From Leifsonia shinshuensis (GTDB lineage Bacteria; Actinomycetota; Actinomycetes; Actinomycetales; Microbacteriaceae), in assembly GCF_013410375.1 (NCBI RefSeq), contig NZ_JACCFL010000001.1:496001-560000 (forward strand): 64,000 nt of DNA. The letters run 5' to 3'. Positions 34,378 to 42,723 of the stretch are shown here, one piece after another (positions within the stretch are counted from its first letter, which is position 1; every line of letters begins with the position of its first letter). Below the pieces are notes generated by a model. The model searched no databases. It saw nothing but the letters and a program-made list of their open reading frames with translations, and was not told where the DNA came from. The translations under genes and the position numbers were made by a program.

Positions 34378-36282
34378 CTAGCGGTGCCGCGGCTTGCGGG
34401 GCGGCCGCTCGTCGCGCGCGGCGCGGTCGTCGCGGTCGTAACGCGCCGGTCGGTCGTCGCGTCCGCGGCGCTGCTCCCGCGGTCGCCGCTCCTCCCACTG
34501 CCCGCGCTCGCGCCGGGCGCCCGCGCCGCGGTCCGGCCGGATCTCGATCAGCTTCCCGCTGATCCGCGTGCCCTCGAGCCGGGACAGCGTGTCCGCCGGG
34601 AGGTCCGCCGGCAGCTCCACCAGCGAGAAGTCCGGCATGATCCGGATGTGGCCGAAGTCCTCGCGGCTGAGGCCGCCCTCGTTGGCGAGCGCTCCGACGA
34701 TCTGGCGCGGCTCCACCTTCTGCCGCTTGCCGACCTCGATCCGGTACGCCGCCATCGGCTTGTCGCTGCGCTCCCGTCGCGGGCCCCGTTCGCTCCGCTC
34801 GCCGCGGCCGCCGCGGTCGTCGCGCGTGCCGGAGCGCGTGTCGCGCCCGTCCCGCTCCACGCTCCGCGCCAGCGCGTCGTCGGCGTCCAGCAGCAGCGGC
34901 TCGTCGCCCTGCGCCACCACCGCGAGCGCCGCCGCGACGTCGGCCTCCGGCACGTCGTGGTGCTCGACATAGTGGCCGATGATGTCGCGGAAGCGGGCGA
35001 TCCGGTCGTCCTGACCCAGCGCCGCGGTGATCGCGTCGTCGAAGCGGGCGAGGCGGGTGACGTTGATGTCGTCCACGCTCGGCAGCTGCATCTGCGTGAG
35101 CGGCTGGCGGGTCGCCTTCTCGATGGCCGTGAGCAGCCGGCGCTCGCGCGGGGTGACGAAGCTGATCGCCGCCCCGCTGCGACCCGCGCGACCCGTCCGC
35201 CCGATGCGGTGGACGTACGACTCGGTGTCGACCGGGATGTCGAAGTTGACCACGTGGCTGATCCGCTCCACGTCGAGGCCGCGCGCGGCGACGTCCGTGG
35301 CCACCAGAATGTCGAGCTTGCCGGACTTGAGCTGGTCGACCGTGCGCTCGCGCTGGGCCTGCGGGACGTCCCCGTTGATCGCCGCAGCCGAGTAGCCGCG
35401 GGCGCGCAGCCGCTCGGCCAGCGTCTCGGTCTCGTTCTTGGTGCGGACGAAGATGATCATCCCCTCGAAGTTCTCCACCTCGAGGATGCGGGTGAGCGCG
35501 TCCACCTTCTGCGGGTAGGAGACGACCAGGTAGCGCTGGGTGATGTTCGGGGAGGTCGTGGTTTTGGTCTTGACCGTGACCTCTTCCGGGTCGTGCAGGT
35601 ACTTCTTGGAGATGCGCCGGATCTGGGCGGGCATCGTCGCCGAGAACAGCGCCACCTGCTTGTCGTCCGGGGTGTCGGCGAGGATCGTCTCCACGTCTTC
35701 CGCGAAGCCCATCTTGAGCATCTCGTCCGCCTCGTCCAGCACGAGGTAGCGGAGCTCGGACAGGTCGAGCGTGCCCTTGTCGAGGTGGTCCATGATCCGG
35801 CCGGGCGTCCCGACGACGATGTGGACGCCGCGCCGGAGGGCGGAGAGCTGCACGCCGTAGCCCTGCCCGCCGTAGACCGGCAGCAGGTGCACGCCGCGCA
35901 GATGCGCCGCGTAGCTCTCGAACGCCTCCGCCACCTGGAGCGCCAGCTCACGGGTGGGCGCGAGCACCAGCGCTTGCGGGGTCTTCTGCGACAGGTCCAG
36001 CCGGGACAGGATCGGCAGCGCGAACGCCGCCGTCTTGCCGGTGCCGGTCTGGGCGAGCCCGACCACGTCGCGGCCCTCCAGCAGCAGCGGGATCGTCGCC
36101 GCCTGGATGGCGGACGGGGTCTCGTAGCCGACATCCTTCAGCGCCTTCAGGACGTGGGGGTCCAGGCCCAGGTCGGAGAAGGTGACCGTGGGTTCGGTGT
36201 GGGTCGCGGTCTCGGCGGGGGTCTGGGTCGTGTCGGCGGAGGTCTGGGTCGTGTCGGCGGGGTCGTTCTGGGGCGTGCTCAC
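34378..36282 (-). CDS. deaD: DEAD-box RNA helicase (DeaD/CsdA type)
   Basis: 634 aa. Low-complexity Thr/Gln/Ala N-terminus, Q motif (FSDLGLDPHVLKALKDVGYETPSAIQ), Walker A AQTGTGKT at 77-84, DEAD box in LVLDEADEM, SAT in FSATMP, and HRIGRTGRAGR. Then a DbpA-type RNA-binding domain (YRIEVGKRQKVEPRQIVGAL) and an Arg/Asp/Gly-rich tail. It remodels structured RNA in ribosome assembly and cold growth. The start is GTG 36282, overlapping the gapB stop (GTGA); a TACCGT -10 6 nt before it suggests an extra internal leaderless promoter. Confidence 0.93.
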   Translation of the reverse strand: MSTPQNDPADTTQTSADTTQTPAETATHTEPTVTFSDLGLDPHVLKALKDVGYETPSAIQAATIPLLLEGRDVVGLAQTGTGKTAAFALPILSRLDLSQKTPQALVLAPTRELALQVAEAFESYAAHLRGVHLLPVYGGQGYGVQLSALRRGVHIVVGTPGRIMDHLDKGTLDLSELRYLVLDEADEMLKMGFAEDVETILADTPDDKQVALFSATMPAQIRRISKKYLHDPEEVTVKTKTTTSPNITQRYLVVSYPQKVDALTRILEVENFEGMIIFVRTKNETETLAERLRARGYSAAAINGDVPQAQRERTVDQLKSGKLDILVATDVAARGLDVERISHVVNFDIPVDTESYVHRIGRTGRAGRSGAAISFVTPRERRLLTAIEKATRQPLTQMQLPSVDDINVTRLARFDDAITAALGQDDRIARFRDIIGHYVEHHDVPEADVAAALAVVAQGDEPLLLDADDALARSVERDGRDTRSGTRDDRGGRGERSERGPRRERSDKPMAAYRIEVGKRQKVEPRQIVGALANEGGLSREDFGHIRIMPDFSLVELPADLPADTLSRLEGTRISGKLIEIRPDRGAGARRERGQWEERRPREQRRGRDDRPARYDRDDRAARDERPPRKPRHR

Positions 36283-37775
36283 CCTTGAACGGTAGTCGCC
36301 ACCTCCAGCAACCGCACCTCCGCGCGCGGCGGGACGACCGCGGGATGCGTCCCCGCCATGCGCTCCAGCACCCGGACGACCTGGCAGGAGTAGCCGTATT
36401 CGTTGTCGTACCAGACGTACAGGACGAGGTTCGTCCCGTCGGCGATGGTGGCGAGGCCGTCCACGATGCCGGCGCGGTGCGAGCCGACGAAGTCGCTGGA
36501 CACCACCTCCGGCGACTCGACGTAGTCGATCTGCTGGCGCAGCTTGGAGTGCAGCGACACCCGGCGCAGGTAGTCGTTGACCTGCTCCTTCGTGGCCGGC
36601 CGCTCCAGCGTCAGGTTCAGGATCGCGAGGGAGACGTCCGGGGTGGGGACGCGGATGCTGGAGCCGGTGAGCTTGCCCGCGAGCGACGGCAGCGCCTTGG
36701 CGACGGCCTTCGCGGCGCCCGTCTCGGTGATGACCATGTTGAGCACCGCCGAGCGGCCGCGCCGGTCGCCCTTGTGGAAGTTGTCGGTGAGGTTCTGGTC
36801 GTTGGTGAACGAGTGCACCGTCTCCACGTGCCCGCGCACGATGCCGTAGGCCTCCTCGAGCGCCTTGAGCACGGGCGTGATCGCGTTGGTCGTGCAGGAC
36901 GCCGCCGAGACGATGAGGTCGTCCGCGCCGATCGTGTCGTCGTTGATGCCGTGCACGATGTTCTTGAGCGGCGTCTTCCCCGGCGCCGTCAGCAGGACGC
37001 GCGCCACTCCCGGGCTGGCCAGGTGCTGCGCGAGGCCGGCCTCGTCGCGCCAGCGGCCGGTGTTGTCGACCACGATCGCGTCGCGGATGCCGTAGGCGGC
37101 GTAGTCCACGCCGGCGGGGTCGTCGGAGTAGATGACCTGGATGCGCGTGCCGTTGGCGATGAGCACGTCGTGCTCGGCGTCGACCGTGACCGAGCCGGGG
37201 AACGGGCCGTGCACGGAGTCGCGCGCGAGGAGGCTGGCGCGCTTGTCGAGGTCGTTGTCCGACCCGCGGCGCACGACGATCGCCCGCAGGCGCAGCCCGT
37301 TGCCGTTGCCGGCGTGGTTGATGAGGATGCGCGCGAGCAGCCGGCCGATGCGGCCGAACCCGTAGAGCACGACGTCGGTCGGCCCCGCCGCGTAGGTGGG
37401 GTGGGCCTGGTCGAGCTCGGCCCGCACCCGCTCTGCCACCTCCGCGTCGCCGAGCCCGCGCAGCGACATGGCGAGCCGGCCGACGTCGATGGAGGCCGGG
37501 GTCGGGGCCATCCCGAGGAGGGCGGTGAGGACGGCCGCGGTCTCCCGCAGCGTCAGCTCCTCGTGCCCGAGCTCCCGCGCGCGATCGTGCACGGAGATGA
37601 CGCCGGTGGCGGAGAGGTTGATGAGCCGGTGGCCGTGGATGGAGGTGACGACGCCGTGGTCGCGGTAGAGCCGCCCGATCAGCGGGATGAGCTGCTCGGC
37701 CTGCACCTCCCGTTCGACCCACGCCGCACGGTGGGACTCGAAGGCGTGGGGGTGGTCGGAGTTGAAGGTGGTCAC
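36279..37775 (-). CDS. gapB: Glyceraldehyde-3-phosphate dehydrogenase, long GapB type
   Basis: 498 aa, about 150 longer than standard GAPDH because of a roughly 130-residue N-terminal extension. NAD(P)-binding GFGRIGR at 139-145, catalytic Cys294 in SAASCTTNAITP, and a full catalytic domain are present. This matches the long actinobacterial GapB, gluconeogenic in Corynebacterium glutamicum. The gene overlaps the helicase start by 4 bp. A perfect inverted repeat lies 113 bp upstream. Confidence 0.9.
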   Translation of the reverse strand: MTTFNSDHPHAFESHRAAWVEREVQAEQLIPLIGRLYRDHGVVTSIHGHRLINLSATGVISVHDRARELGHEELTLRETAAVLTALLGMAPTPASIDVGRLAMSLRGLGDAEVAERVRAELDQAHPTYAAGPTDVVLYGFGRIGRLLARILINHAGNGNGLRLRAIVVRRGSDNDLDKRASLLARDSVHGPFPGSVTVDAEHDVLIANGTRIQVIYSDDPAGVDYAAYGIRDAIVVDNTGRWRDEAGLAQHLASPGVARVLLTAPGKTPLKNIVHGINDDTIGADDLIVSAASCTTNAITPVLKALEEAYGIVRGHVETVHSFTNDQNLTDNFHKGDRRGRSAVLNMVITETGAAKAVAKALPSLAGKLTGSSIRVPTPDVSLAILNLTLERPATKEQVNDYLRRVSLHSKLRQQIDYVESPEVVSSDFVGSHRAGIVDGLATIADGTNLVLYVWYDNEYGYSCQVVRVLERMAGTHPAVVPPRAEVRLLEVATTVQG

Positions 37776-37887
37776 TCTTGGTACTCAGGGCCCTTCCGCG
37801 CCGGATGGACGCGTCTGCTCGTGTGCGGAGATCGCCCGCATGGGAACCGTATCGGGCGAACGGAGGTTCTTCGCGCCAGATCGGGGT

Positions 37888-37907
37888 GAAAGAATCGCGG
37901 TTCTTTC
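37888..37907. promoter_or_regulatory. Inverted repeat between gapB and luxR-type gene
   Basis: GAAAGAA (37888-37894) and TTCTTTC (37901-37907) are perfect 7-bp arms with a 6-bp centre. They lie in the 280-bp divergent region, which also contains related GAAC/GTTC half sites near 37848-37870. Candidate operator for gapB or the LuxR-type gene. Confidence 0.45.
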
Positions 37908-38055
37908 GCACCCGGCAAGAAGCGGCGGCGCCTGCCGGTGGACGCAGTTCTCCGTAGCCCGTTCTCTGAGAGTCCTCGAAGACTGCACCAGGACGGTCGG
38001 TGCACGGTCGTATCGTGTCGGGCAGGTGCGTTGGGGGCGCCGGGCGAGCACGATC

Positions 38056-38799
38056 ATGGACCTTCGGGCGCGGATTCTGTCGGTCAGCTACGACGTCGAG
38101 GGCGTCGCAGGGACGGACGCGCGCATCTCCGCCATCGCGGAGTCGCTGGACGCGCTCCTGCCGGCCGAGCACTCCGGCTGGGCGGACGTCGGGACGGCGC
38201 CGGGCGACGTCACGCTGGTCGCACGGTACGGGCCGGAGCGGCCGGTCATCGTGGACGCGCTGAAGCGCACAGCCGACGTGCACCCGATGATGCTGGCCCT
38301 CCGGCGGCGCCCGCTGTCGGTGGACCCGATCCGCATGAGCGACCAGATCGAGCTCCGGGCGTGGCGGCGGCACGAGGTCTACTCGGAGCTGTTCCGGCTG
38401 ATGGGCACGACCTACCAGCTCGTGCTCCCCGTGCAGCCGCTCGGCGCCGGCCGGATGCGGGCGTGGGTGTTCAACCGCGCGCACGCCGACTTCGGGGACG
38501 ACGAGCTCGACCTCGCCCGCCGCCTGCAGCCGCTCCTGGCCGCGGTCGACCGGGTCGCGGTCGCCCAGGACCAGGGCGGAGGCCCGCCGCCGCCGGTCGC
38601 GCGGGCGGGGCTCACCGTGCGAGAGGCGGAGATCCTCGGCATGCTCGGCTCGGGGATGACCGCCACCTCCATCGCGTACGTGTCGCGGGTCAGCCCGCGC
38701 ACCGTCCAGAAGCACATCGAGCACATCTACGCGAAGCTCGGAGTGCACGACCGGGTCTCCGCCGCTCTGCTCGCCGCCGACCGGGCCGTCCGTCCGTAG
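38056..38799 (+). CDS. LuxR-type transcriptional regulator
   Basis: 247 aa. N-terminal sensor-like region of about 170 residues without a recognised domain, and a C-terminal LuxR helix-turn-helix (LTVREAEILGMLGSGMTATSIAYVSRVSPRTVQKHIEHIYAKLGV). ATG 38056 is the conservative start. An in-frame GTG at 38026 lies 9 nt after a TATCGT -10 and could be a leaderless start. Divergent from gapB. Confidence 0.85.
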   Translation: MDLRARILSVSYDVEGVAGTDARISAIAESLDALLPAEHSGWADVGTAPGDVTLVARYGPERPVIVDALKRTADVHPMMLALRRRPLSVDPIRMSDQIELRAWRRHEVYSELFRLMGTTYQLVLPVQPLGAGRMRAWVFNRAHADFGDDELDLARRLQPLLAAVDRVAVAQDQGGGPPPPVARAGLTVREAEILGMLGSGMTATSIAYVSRVSPRTVQKHIEHIYAKLGVHDRVSAALLAADRAVRP

Positions 38800-38859
38800 T
38801 TCTGCGTATGGCACCGTCCTCTCCGGATCGGGCACGATCGCAGCGATCGGGGGTGCGCG

Positions 38860-39051
38860 ATGCTCATCCAGGCGGCCGCGGGCGTGGTCGTCGCGGTGTC
38901 CCTCCTGGCGATGCCGGCGGCGGGGTCGGGCCATGCCGCCGGGCCGGGCGGGCTCGGCACGGGCCGCTCCGTCGTGTCGGCGCAGCCCGTCCCGGTCGAC
39001 CCGTTCCAGCGCGCCGGGGCGCATCCGATCCGTTACACGCCGCCCCGCTGA
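38860..39051 (+). CDS. 63-aa putative secreted peptide
   Basis: ATG 38860 follows a GGGGGTG site. The first 26 residues (MLIQAAAGVVVAVSLLAMPA...) form a signal peptide with an Ala-x-Ala-like end, leaving a short Pro/Gly-rich mature peptide. It ends 16 bp before the next gene. No family recognised; could also be a chance open frame. Confidence 0.4.
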   Translation: MLIQAAAGVVVAVSLLAMPAAGSGHAAGPGGLGTGRSVVSAQPVPVDPFQRAGAHPIRYTPPR

Positions 39052-39067
39052 CCGAAGGAGACTCCCA

Positions 39068-39373
39068 ATGTCCGTGATCGTCATGATGAAGATCCCCGCC
39101 GACACCGACGTGTTCCGGCGGTCGCTCGAGGAGCGCGCCGACGAGTACCGCTCGCTCATGGAGCAGGCCAAGGCGGCGGGCGGCATCCACCACCAGTACA
39201 TCGTGGGCGACGGCTTCGGGGTGCTCCTGGACGAGTGGGAGACGGTGGAGGCGTTCCAGGCCTTCTTCGCCCAGCCCGCCATCCAGGAGTTCACGGCCGC
39301 CGTCGGCGGCGACACCAGCGTCCCGGCGGAGGTGACCGTCGGGGTCGCTGTGGACTCGCCGGACAAGTACTGA
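39068..39373 (+). CDS. Dimeric alpha/beta-barrel (ABM-like) protein
   Basis: 101 aa with a ferredoxin-like pattern (VIVMMKIPADTDVFRRSLEERADEY ... VLLDEWETVEAFQAFFAQPAIQEF), as in antibiotic biosynthesis monooxygenase-like small proteins. Good GAAGGAG site. Role unknown; members are often cofactor-less oxygenases or small-molecule binders. Confidence 0.75.
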   Translation: MSVIVMMKIPADTDVFRRSLEERADEYRSLMEQAKAAGGIHHQYIVGDGFGVLLDEWETVEAFQAFFAQPAIQEFTAAVGGDTSVPAEVTVGVAVDSPDKY

Positions 39374-39380
39374 GGCGCGG

Positions 39381-41240
39381 TCAGACCCCGCCGCCTCCGC
39401 CGCCGCCCCCTCCGCCGCCGGAGAAGCCGCCGCCTCCGGTGCCGCCCGACGACGAGCTGCTCGCCATCGTCGTGCTGGAGGAGATCCCGCTCACCATCTG
39501 CGAGAGCACCGCGGCCGAGAAGGCGGTCTGGCCCGAGTACCAGGTAGGAGCCTCGCCGGTCTGCTCGTAGAACCTCCCGAGCTCCGCCAGCCACTTCTTC
39601 TCGTCGCCGAACAGCACGGCCCAGGGCAGCAGCCGTTCCGTGAGCCGCAGCATCTCGCGCGGGTCGTCCACGGCGACCGGGACCCGCTCCGCTCCCTGCG
39701 GCGATTGCAGGTAGCGGATCCGGTCCGCCTCGGCGAGGCGCACGTACATCCGCAGCCCGTCCACGTACTCGCGGAGGGCCGTGCCGGTGCTGGTCAGCGG
39801 GGAGCGGGACACCAGGGCGGCGGAGGCGATGAAGAGGAGGATCGAGCCGATGAGGATCGCGAAGGGGATCGCGCCTCCGTACACGCCGACGATGCAGAGC
39901 ACTGAGCCGGCCGCCGCGAGCGCCGTCCCGACGAGGCCGGTGAGCACCACCGCCCTGACCGGGCCGCGCGGGCCGGAGGTGCGGTAGCCGTACCCGGTGG
40001 CGTCCGCGTGCACCCGCTTGAGGAGGGCCGCGATGGCGCGTGCCACCCGCGAGTTGGAGGAGCCGAGCGCCAGCGTGCTGCCGGGGACGACGGACTCCCC
40101 GAACAGCGCCTGCAGGAACTGCAGCTCGTCCGCGGTCGGGTGCGGGTCGCGCAGCGCCTGGCGGCCGATCGCCTCCGTCGAGACGAGCTCGAGGGTGTAG
40201 GAGGGCTTGCCGAGGAATCCCTTGGACTCCAGCACGCGCACCCGGCCCGACACCGCGAGGTCCAGCGTCTGCGCCGCGACCGCCTTCTTGGTGTCGCCGG
40301 CCAGGTCCGCCGAGAGCAGCAGCCCCTCCTTCGGCGGCACGTACTCGGGGACGATGATGCCGCGGCCGGGGGCGTCGCGCAGCAGCCGCACGCGCACGAC
40401 GATCGCGGCGACCAGCGCCAGGATGCCGAGCAGCAGCCCGGCGACGGCCGCGAAGCCCCAGCCGGTGTCGAACAGCCCGTCCGCCCGCGGCGTGAAGGTG
40501 CCGGGGACGAAGCCGATCGCGAACGTGAGGTTCTCGCCCGGCCCGAGCCGGTCCGCGCTGAACCGGAACCCGTCGCCCGTGCGCTCGACGGTCGCGGCCT
40601 GCGTGGAGCCCTGGGCACCGCGGTAGGCGGACGGCTCGCCCTTCAGGGCCTCGGCCAGCCCGGGGCCGAGGCGCACCGTGGCGGTGACGCGGTCGAAGGG
40701 TTGCGCCCACGCCGTCCCGTTGGTGTCCCAGTAGAACTCGTCGTTCCGGGTGTCGGCGAAGTACCGCGTGACGTTCGTCTGGCGGTACGTGATGACGTAG
40801 GTCTGCTCGCCGTGCACGAACCCGGGCGCCGCGATCGTGAGGGTGCGGATCCCGTGGTCGGACGCGCTGGTGTACGCGCGCGGCGTGCCGTGCTGGTCCG
40901 TCACCGACACCACCTGAAGGTCGGTCGGATGGCCGTCGTAGTCCTCGACCAGCTGCCGCCGGATGCCGTGGTTCTGGTCGGTCTCGGGGAACCGCGCGAC
41001 CAGCGTCTCGACCGTGGTGAGCGTCGAATGGCCTCCCGCGTCGCGCCCCAGGCGGTAGTCGCCGTCGAAGCTCGCGAAGGTGAAGTCCTGGACCCCGGAG
41101 GGTGCGGCGCCGGCGGGTGCGGCGCCGGCAGGTGCGGCGGGCGCCTGCGCGGGCTGGGCCGACGCGGGCGCGGCGCCGACGCCGGCCAGGGCGCCTCCCG
41201 CCAGAATGAGCGAGGACAGGCCGACGGCGATCGCCGCCAT
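39381..41240 (-). CDS. DUF2207 membrane protein
   Basis: About 619 aa. Signal peptide and Ala/Pro linker, an exported DUF2207 domain (FTFASFDGDYRLGRDAGGHSTLTTVETL ... YRQTNVTRYFAD), a membrane segment near residue 260, a cytoplasmic winged-helix-like part (KEGLLLSADLAGDTKKAVAAQTLDLAVSGRV), two more membrane segments near 420-470 and a Ser/Gly-rich C-terminus ending in a run of glycines. Start could be ATG 41240 or GTG 41246. Divergent from an ECF sigma factor; function unknown. Confidence 0.82.
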   Translation of the reverse strand: MAAIAVGLSSLILAGGALAGVGAAPASAQPAQAPAAPAGAAPAGAAPSGVQDFTFASFDGDYRLGRDAGGHSTLTTVETLVARFPETDQNHGIRRQLVEDYDGHPTDLQVVSVTDQHGTPRAYTSASDHGIRTLTIAAPGFVHGEQTYVITYRQTNVTRYFADTRNDEFYWDTNGTAWAQPFDRVTATVRLGPGLAEALKGEPSAYRGAQGSTQAATVERTGDGFRFSADRLGPGENLTFAIGFVPGTFTPRADGLFDTGWGFAAVAGLLLGILALVAAIVVRVRLLRDAPGRGIIVPEYVPPKEGLLLSADLAGDTKKAVAAQTLDLAVSGRVRVLESKGFLGKPSYTLELVSTEAIGRQALRDPHPTADELQFLQALFGESVVPGSTLALGSSNSRVARAIAALLKRVHADATGYGYRTSGPRGPVRAVVLTGLVGTALAAAGSVLCIVGVYGGAIPFAILIGSILLFIASAALVSRSPLTSTGTALREYVDGLRMYVRLAEADRIRYLQSPQGAERVPVAVDDPREMLRLTERLLPWAVLFGDEKKWLAELGRFYEQTGEAPTWYSGQTAFSAAVLSQMVSGISSSTTMASSSSSGGTGGGGFSGGGGGGGGGGGV

Positions 41241-41424
41241 CCTCACGACCGCACCGCCCGGCCACCGGTTCCGACCGCGCACCCCGCCCGCCCCTCGTCG
41301 ATTCTCGAAGCTCCTCCAGCCGTCGCCTCGCGAAGGAGACGAGGAACCGGCCGGAGACCTCGATCGTAGCCGGGTCCCGTCCAGCGCGGAGGAACCGCAG
41401 ACGACCTTCCGGACATTCCAGAGC

Positions 41425-42009
41425 ATGAACGAGCCGCAGACCGACGAATGGCTTCTCCAGCGAGCCATCGACGGTGACGGGGATGCCTTCGCGGACCTCT
41501 TCCGCCGTCACCGCGACCGGCTCTTCCGTCACGTCCTGCGTCTGGTCGCCGCACCGGCGGACGCCGAGGACATCGTCGGGCTGGCGTTCGCCGAAGCGTG
41601 GCGGAAGCGCCGATCGGTCACCTTCATCGACGCCTCCCTCCTGCCGTGGCTGCTCGTGACCGGCGCCAATCTCGCGCGCAACAGCTCCCGTGCGCGACGT
41701 CGGCACGACGCGCTGCTCGCGAGACTGCCGCAACCGGCCGTCGTCCCCGATCCGGCCATCGAGGTCGTGGACCGTGTCCACGGGTCCGAGGTCTCCGCCC
41801 GGGTGCGCGAGTCGTTCGACCGGCTGTCGGAGCGGGACAGGCAGATCCTCAGCCTCTGCGTGCTCGAGGAGCTCAGCACGGCGGACGCCGCGGCGATCCT
41901 CCGCGTCCCCGCCGGCACGGTCAAATCCCGGCTTTCGCGCGCACGCCGGCGCCTCGCCGACCTCATCACCCACGACGGCGGTCTCGAAGAGCTGAGGAGC
42001 CTGCGATGA
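41425..42009 (+). CDS. ECF-type RNA polymerase sigma factor
   Basis: 194 aa. Region 2 (FADLFRRHRDRLFRHVLRLVAAPADAEDIVGLAFAEAWRKR) and region 4 (LSERDRQILSLCVLEELSTADAAAILRVPAGTVKSRLSRARRRL) are clear. It overlaps the next gene by 4 bp (ATGA). That partner has one membrane helix but none of the Cys/His motif of zinc-type anti-sigma factors. Confidence 0.92.
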   Translation: MNEPQTDEWLLQRAIDGDGDAFADLFRRHRDRLFRHVLRLVAAPADAEDIVGLAFAEAWRKRRSVTFIDASLLPWLLVTGANLARNSSRARRRHDALLARLPQPAVVPDPAIEVVDRVHGSEVSARVRESFDRLSERDRQILSLCVLEELSTADAAAILRVPAGTVKSRLSRARRRLADLITHDGGLEELRSLR

Positions 42010-42551
42010 CGGACAGCGTCCAGTTCGATGGAGCGCGCAGCCGCGCGCTCGAGCAAGCGCTCGCCGACCGGGTCCGCTTCGACAGCAGCGGCCCGCAGGT
42101 CAGAGCCCGGCGCCGGAGGCTCGTCCTCACGACCGCACTCATCGCCGGCGCCGCGATCGTGGGTGTCGGCGCGTCCGCTGCCGTCATCGGGGCGCCGGGC
42201 TGGATCGCGCTGCCCGGCACGCACCCGGGCGCTCCCTCGTACGGATCGATCCCCGCGTGGCCACGCAACGCGAACGGTCAGACCTACGGACAGCAGGGTT
42301 CCAGTCCCGTCGCACCCGACCTCATCGAGGTCGAGGGCGAGGACGCGAACGGGAAACCGGTCACCGGGTACGTGCTGAGCTCGCAGCTCGCGGAGGCAGA
42401 GTTCGGCGGACCGGAACCCACCTCCCCGGCCCAGGCGCTCGAACAGCAGCGGGAGCGCCTGCGGAAGTACCCGGACGGCCAGTGGCTCCCGGTCTACCGG
42501 AGCGATGGCGTCACCCGGGTGGGCCGTTTCCTGGTCGGCCCCGGAACCTGA
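42006..42551 (+). CDS. Membrane protein co-transcribed with ECF sigma factor
   Basis: 181 aa. Cytoplasmic N-terminal 38 residues with a basic RARRRR stop, one membrane helix (LVLTTALIAGAAIVGVGASAAVI), then an extracytoplasmic domain of about 115 residues with GYVLSSQLAEAEFGG. Context suggests an anti-sigma or signal-receiving role. No known anti-sigma domain is recognised. Confidence 0.6.
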   Translation: MTDSVQFDGARSRALEQALADRVRFDSSGPQVRARRRRLVLTTALIAGAAIVGVGASAAVIGAPGWIALPGTHPGAPSYGSIPAWPRNANGQTYGQQGSSPVAPDLIEVEGEDANGKPVTGYVLSSQLAEAEFGGPEPTSPAQALEQQRERLRKYPDGQWLPVYRSDGVTRVGRFLVGPGT

Positions 42552-42653
42552 TCCGCCCGCCCGCCGAATTCGATGGAACCGACCGGCCGCCACCGGACAT
42601 TACAGTGTGACGTCGTCATTCAGGGGGGCTTCATCCGGCCGCGACGACGTCGA

Positions 42654-42692
42654 GGGCCGCGCGTCGATCCGGGGGGACTGGACGCGCGGCCC
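42654..42692. terminator. Bidirectional terminator between convergent genes
   Basis: GGGCCGCGCGTC (42654-42665) and GACGCGCGGCCC (42681-42692) make a perfect 12-bp stem with a 15-nt loop, between the sigma operon and the convergent esterase gene. The rest of the 172-bp gap shows nothing else. Confidence 0.75.
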
Positions 42693-42723
42693 CTGTCCTC
42701 CCGGCTACCGGCCGCGCGCGTCG

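Noticed and set aside
34378-41973. A continuous minus-strand open frame of 2531 codons
   Set aside because: Only its end (34378-36282) is a real gene, the helicase. The rest runs out of frame through gapB, the LuxR region and DUF2207, has Arg/Gly/Ala-biased sequence and reflects the lack of stops in high-GC DNA.
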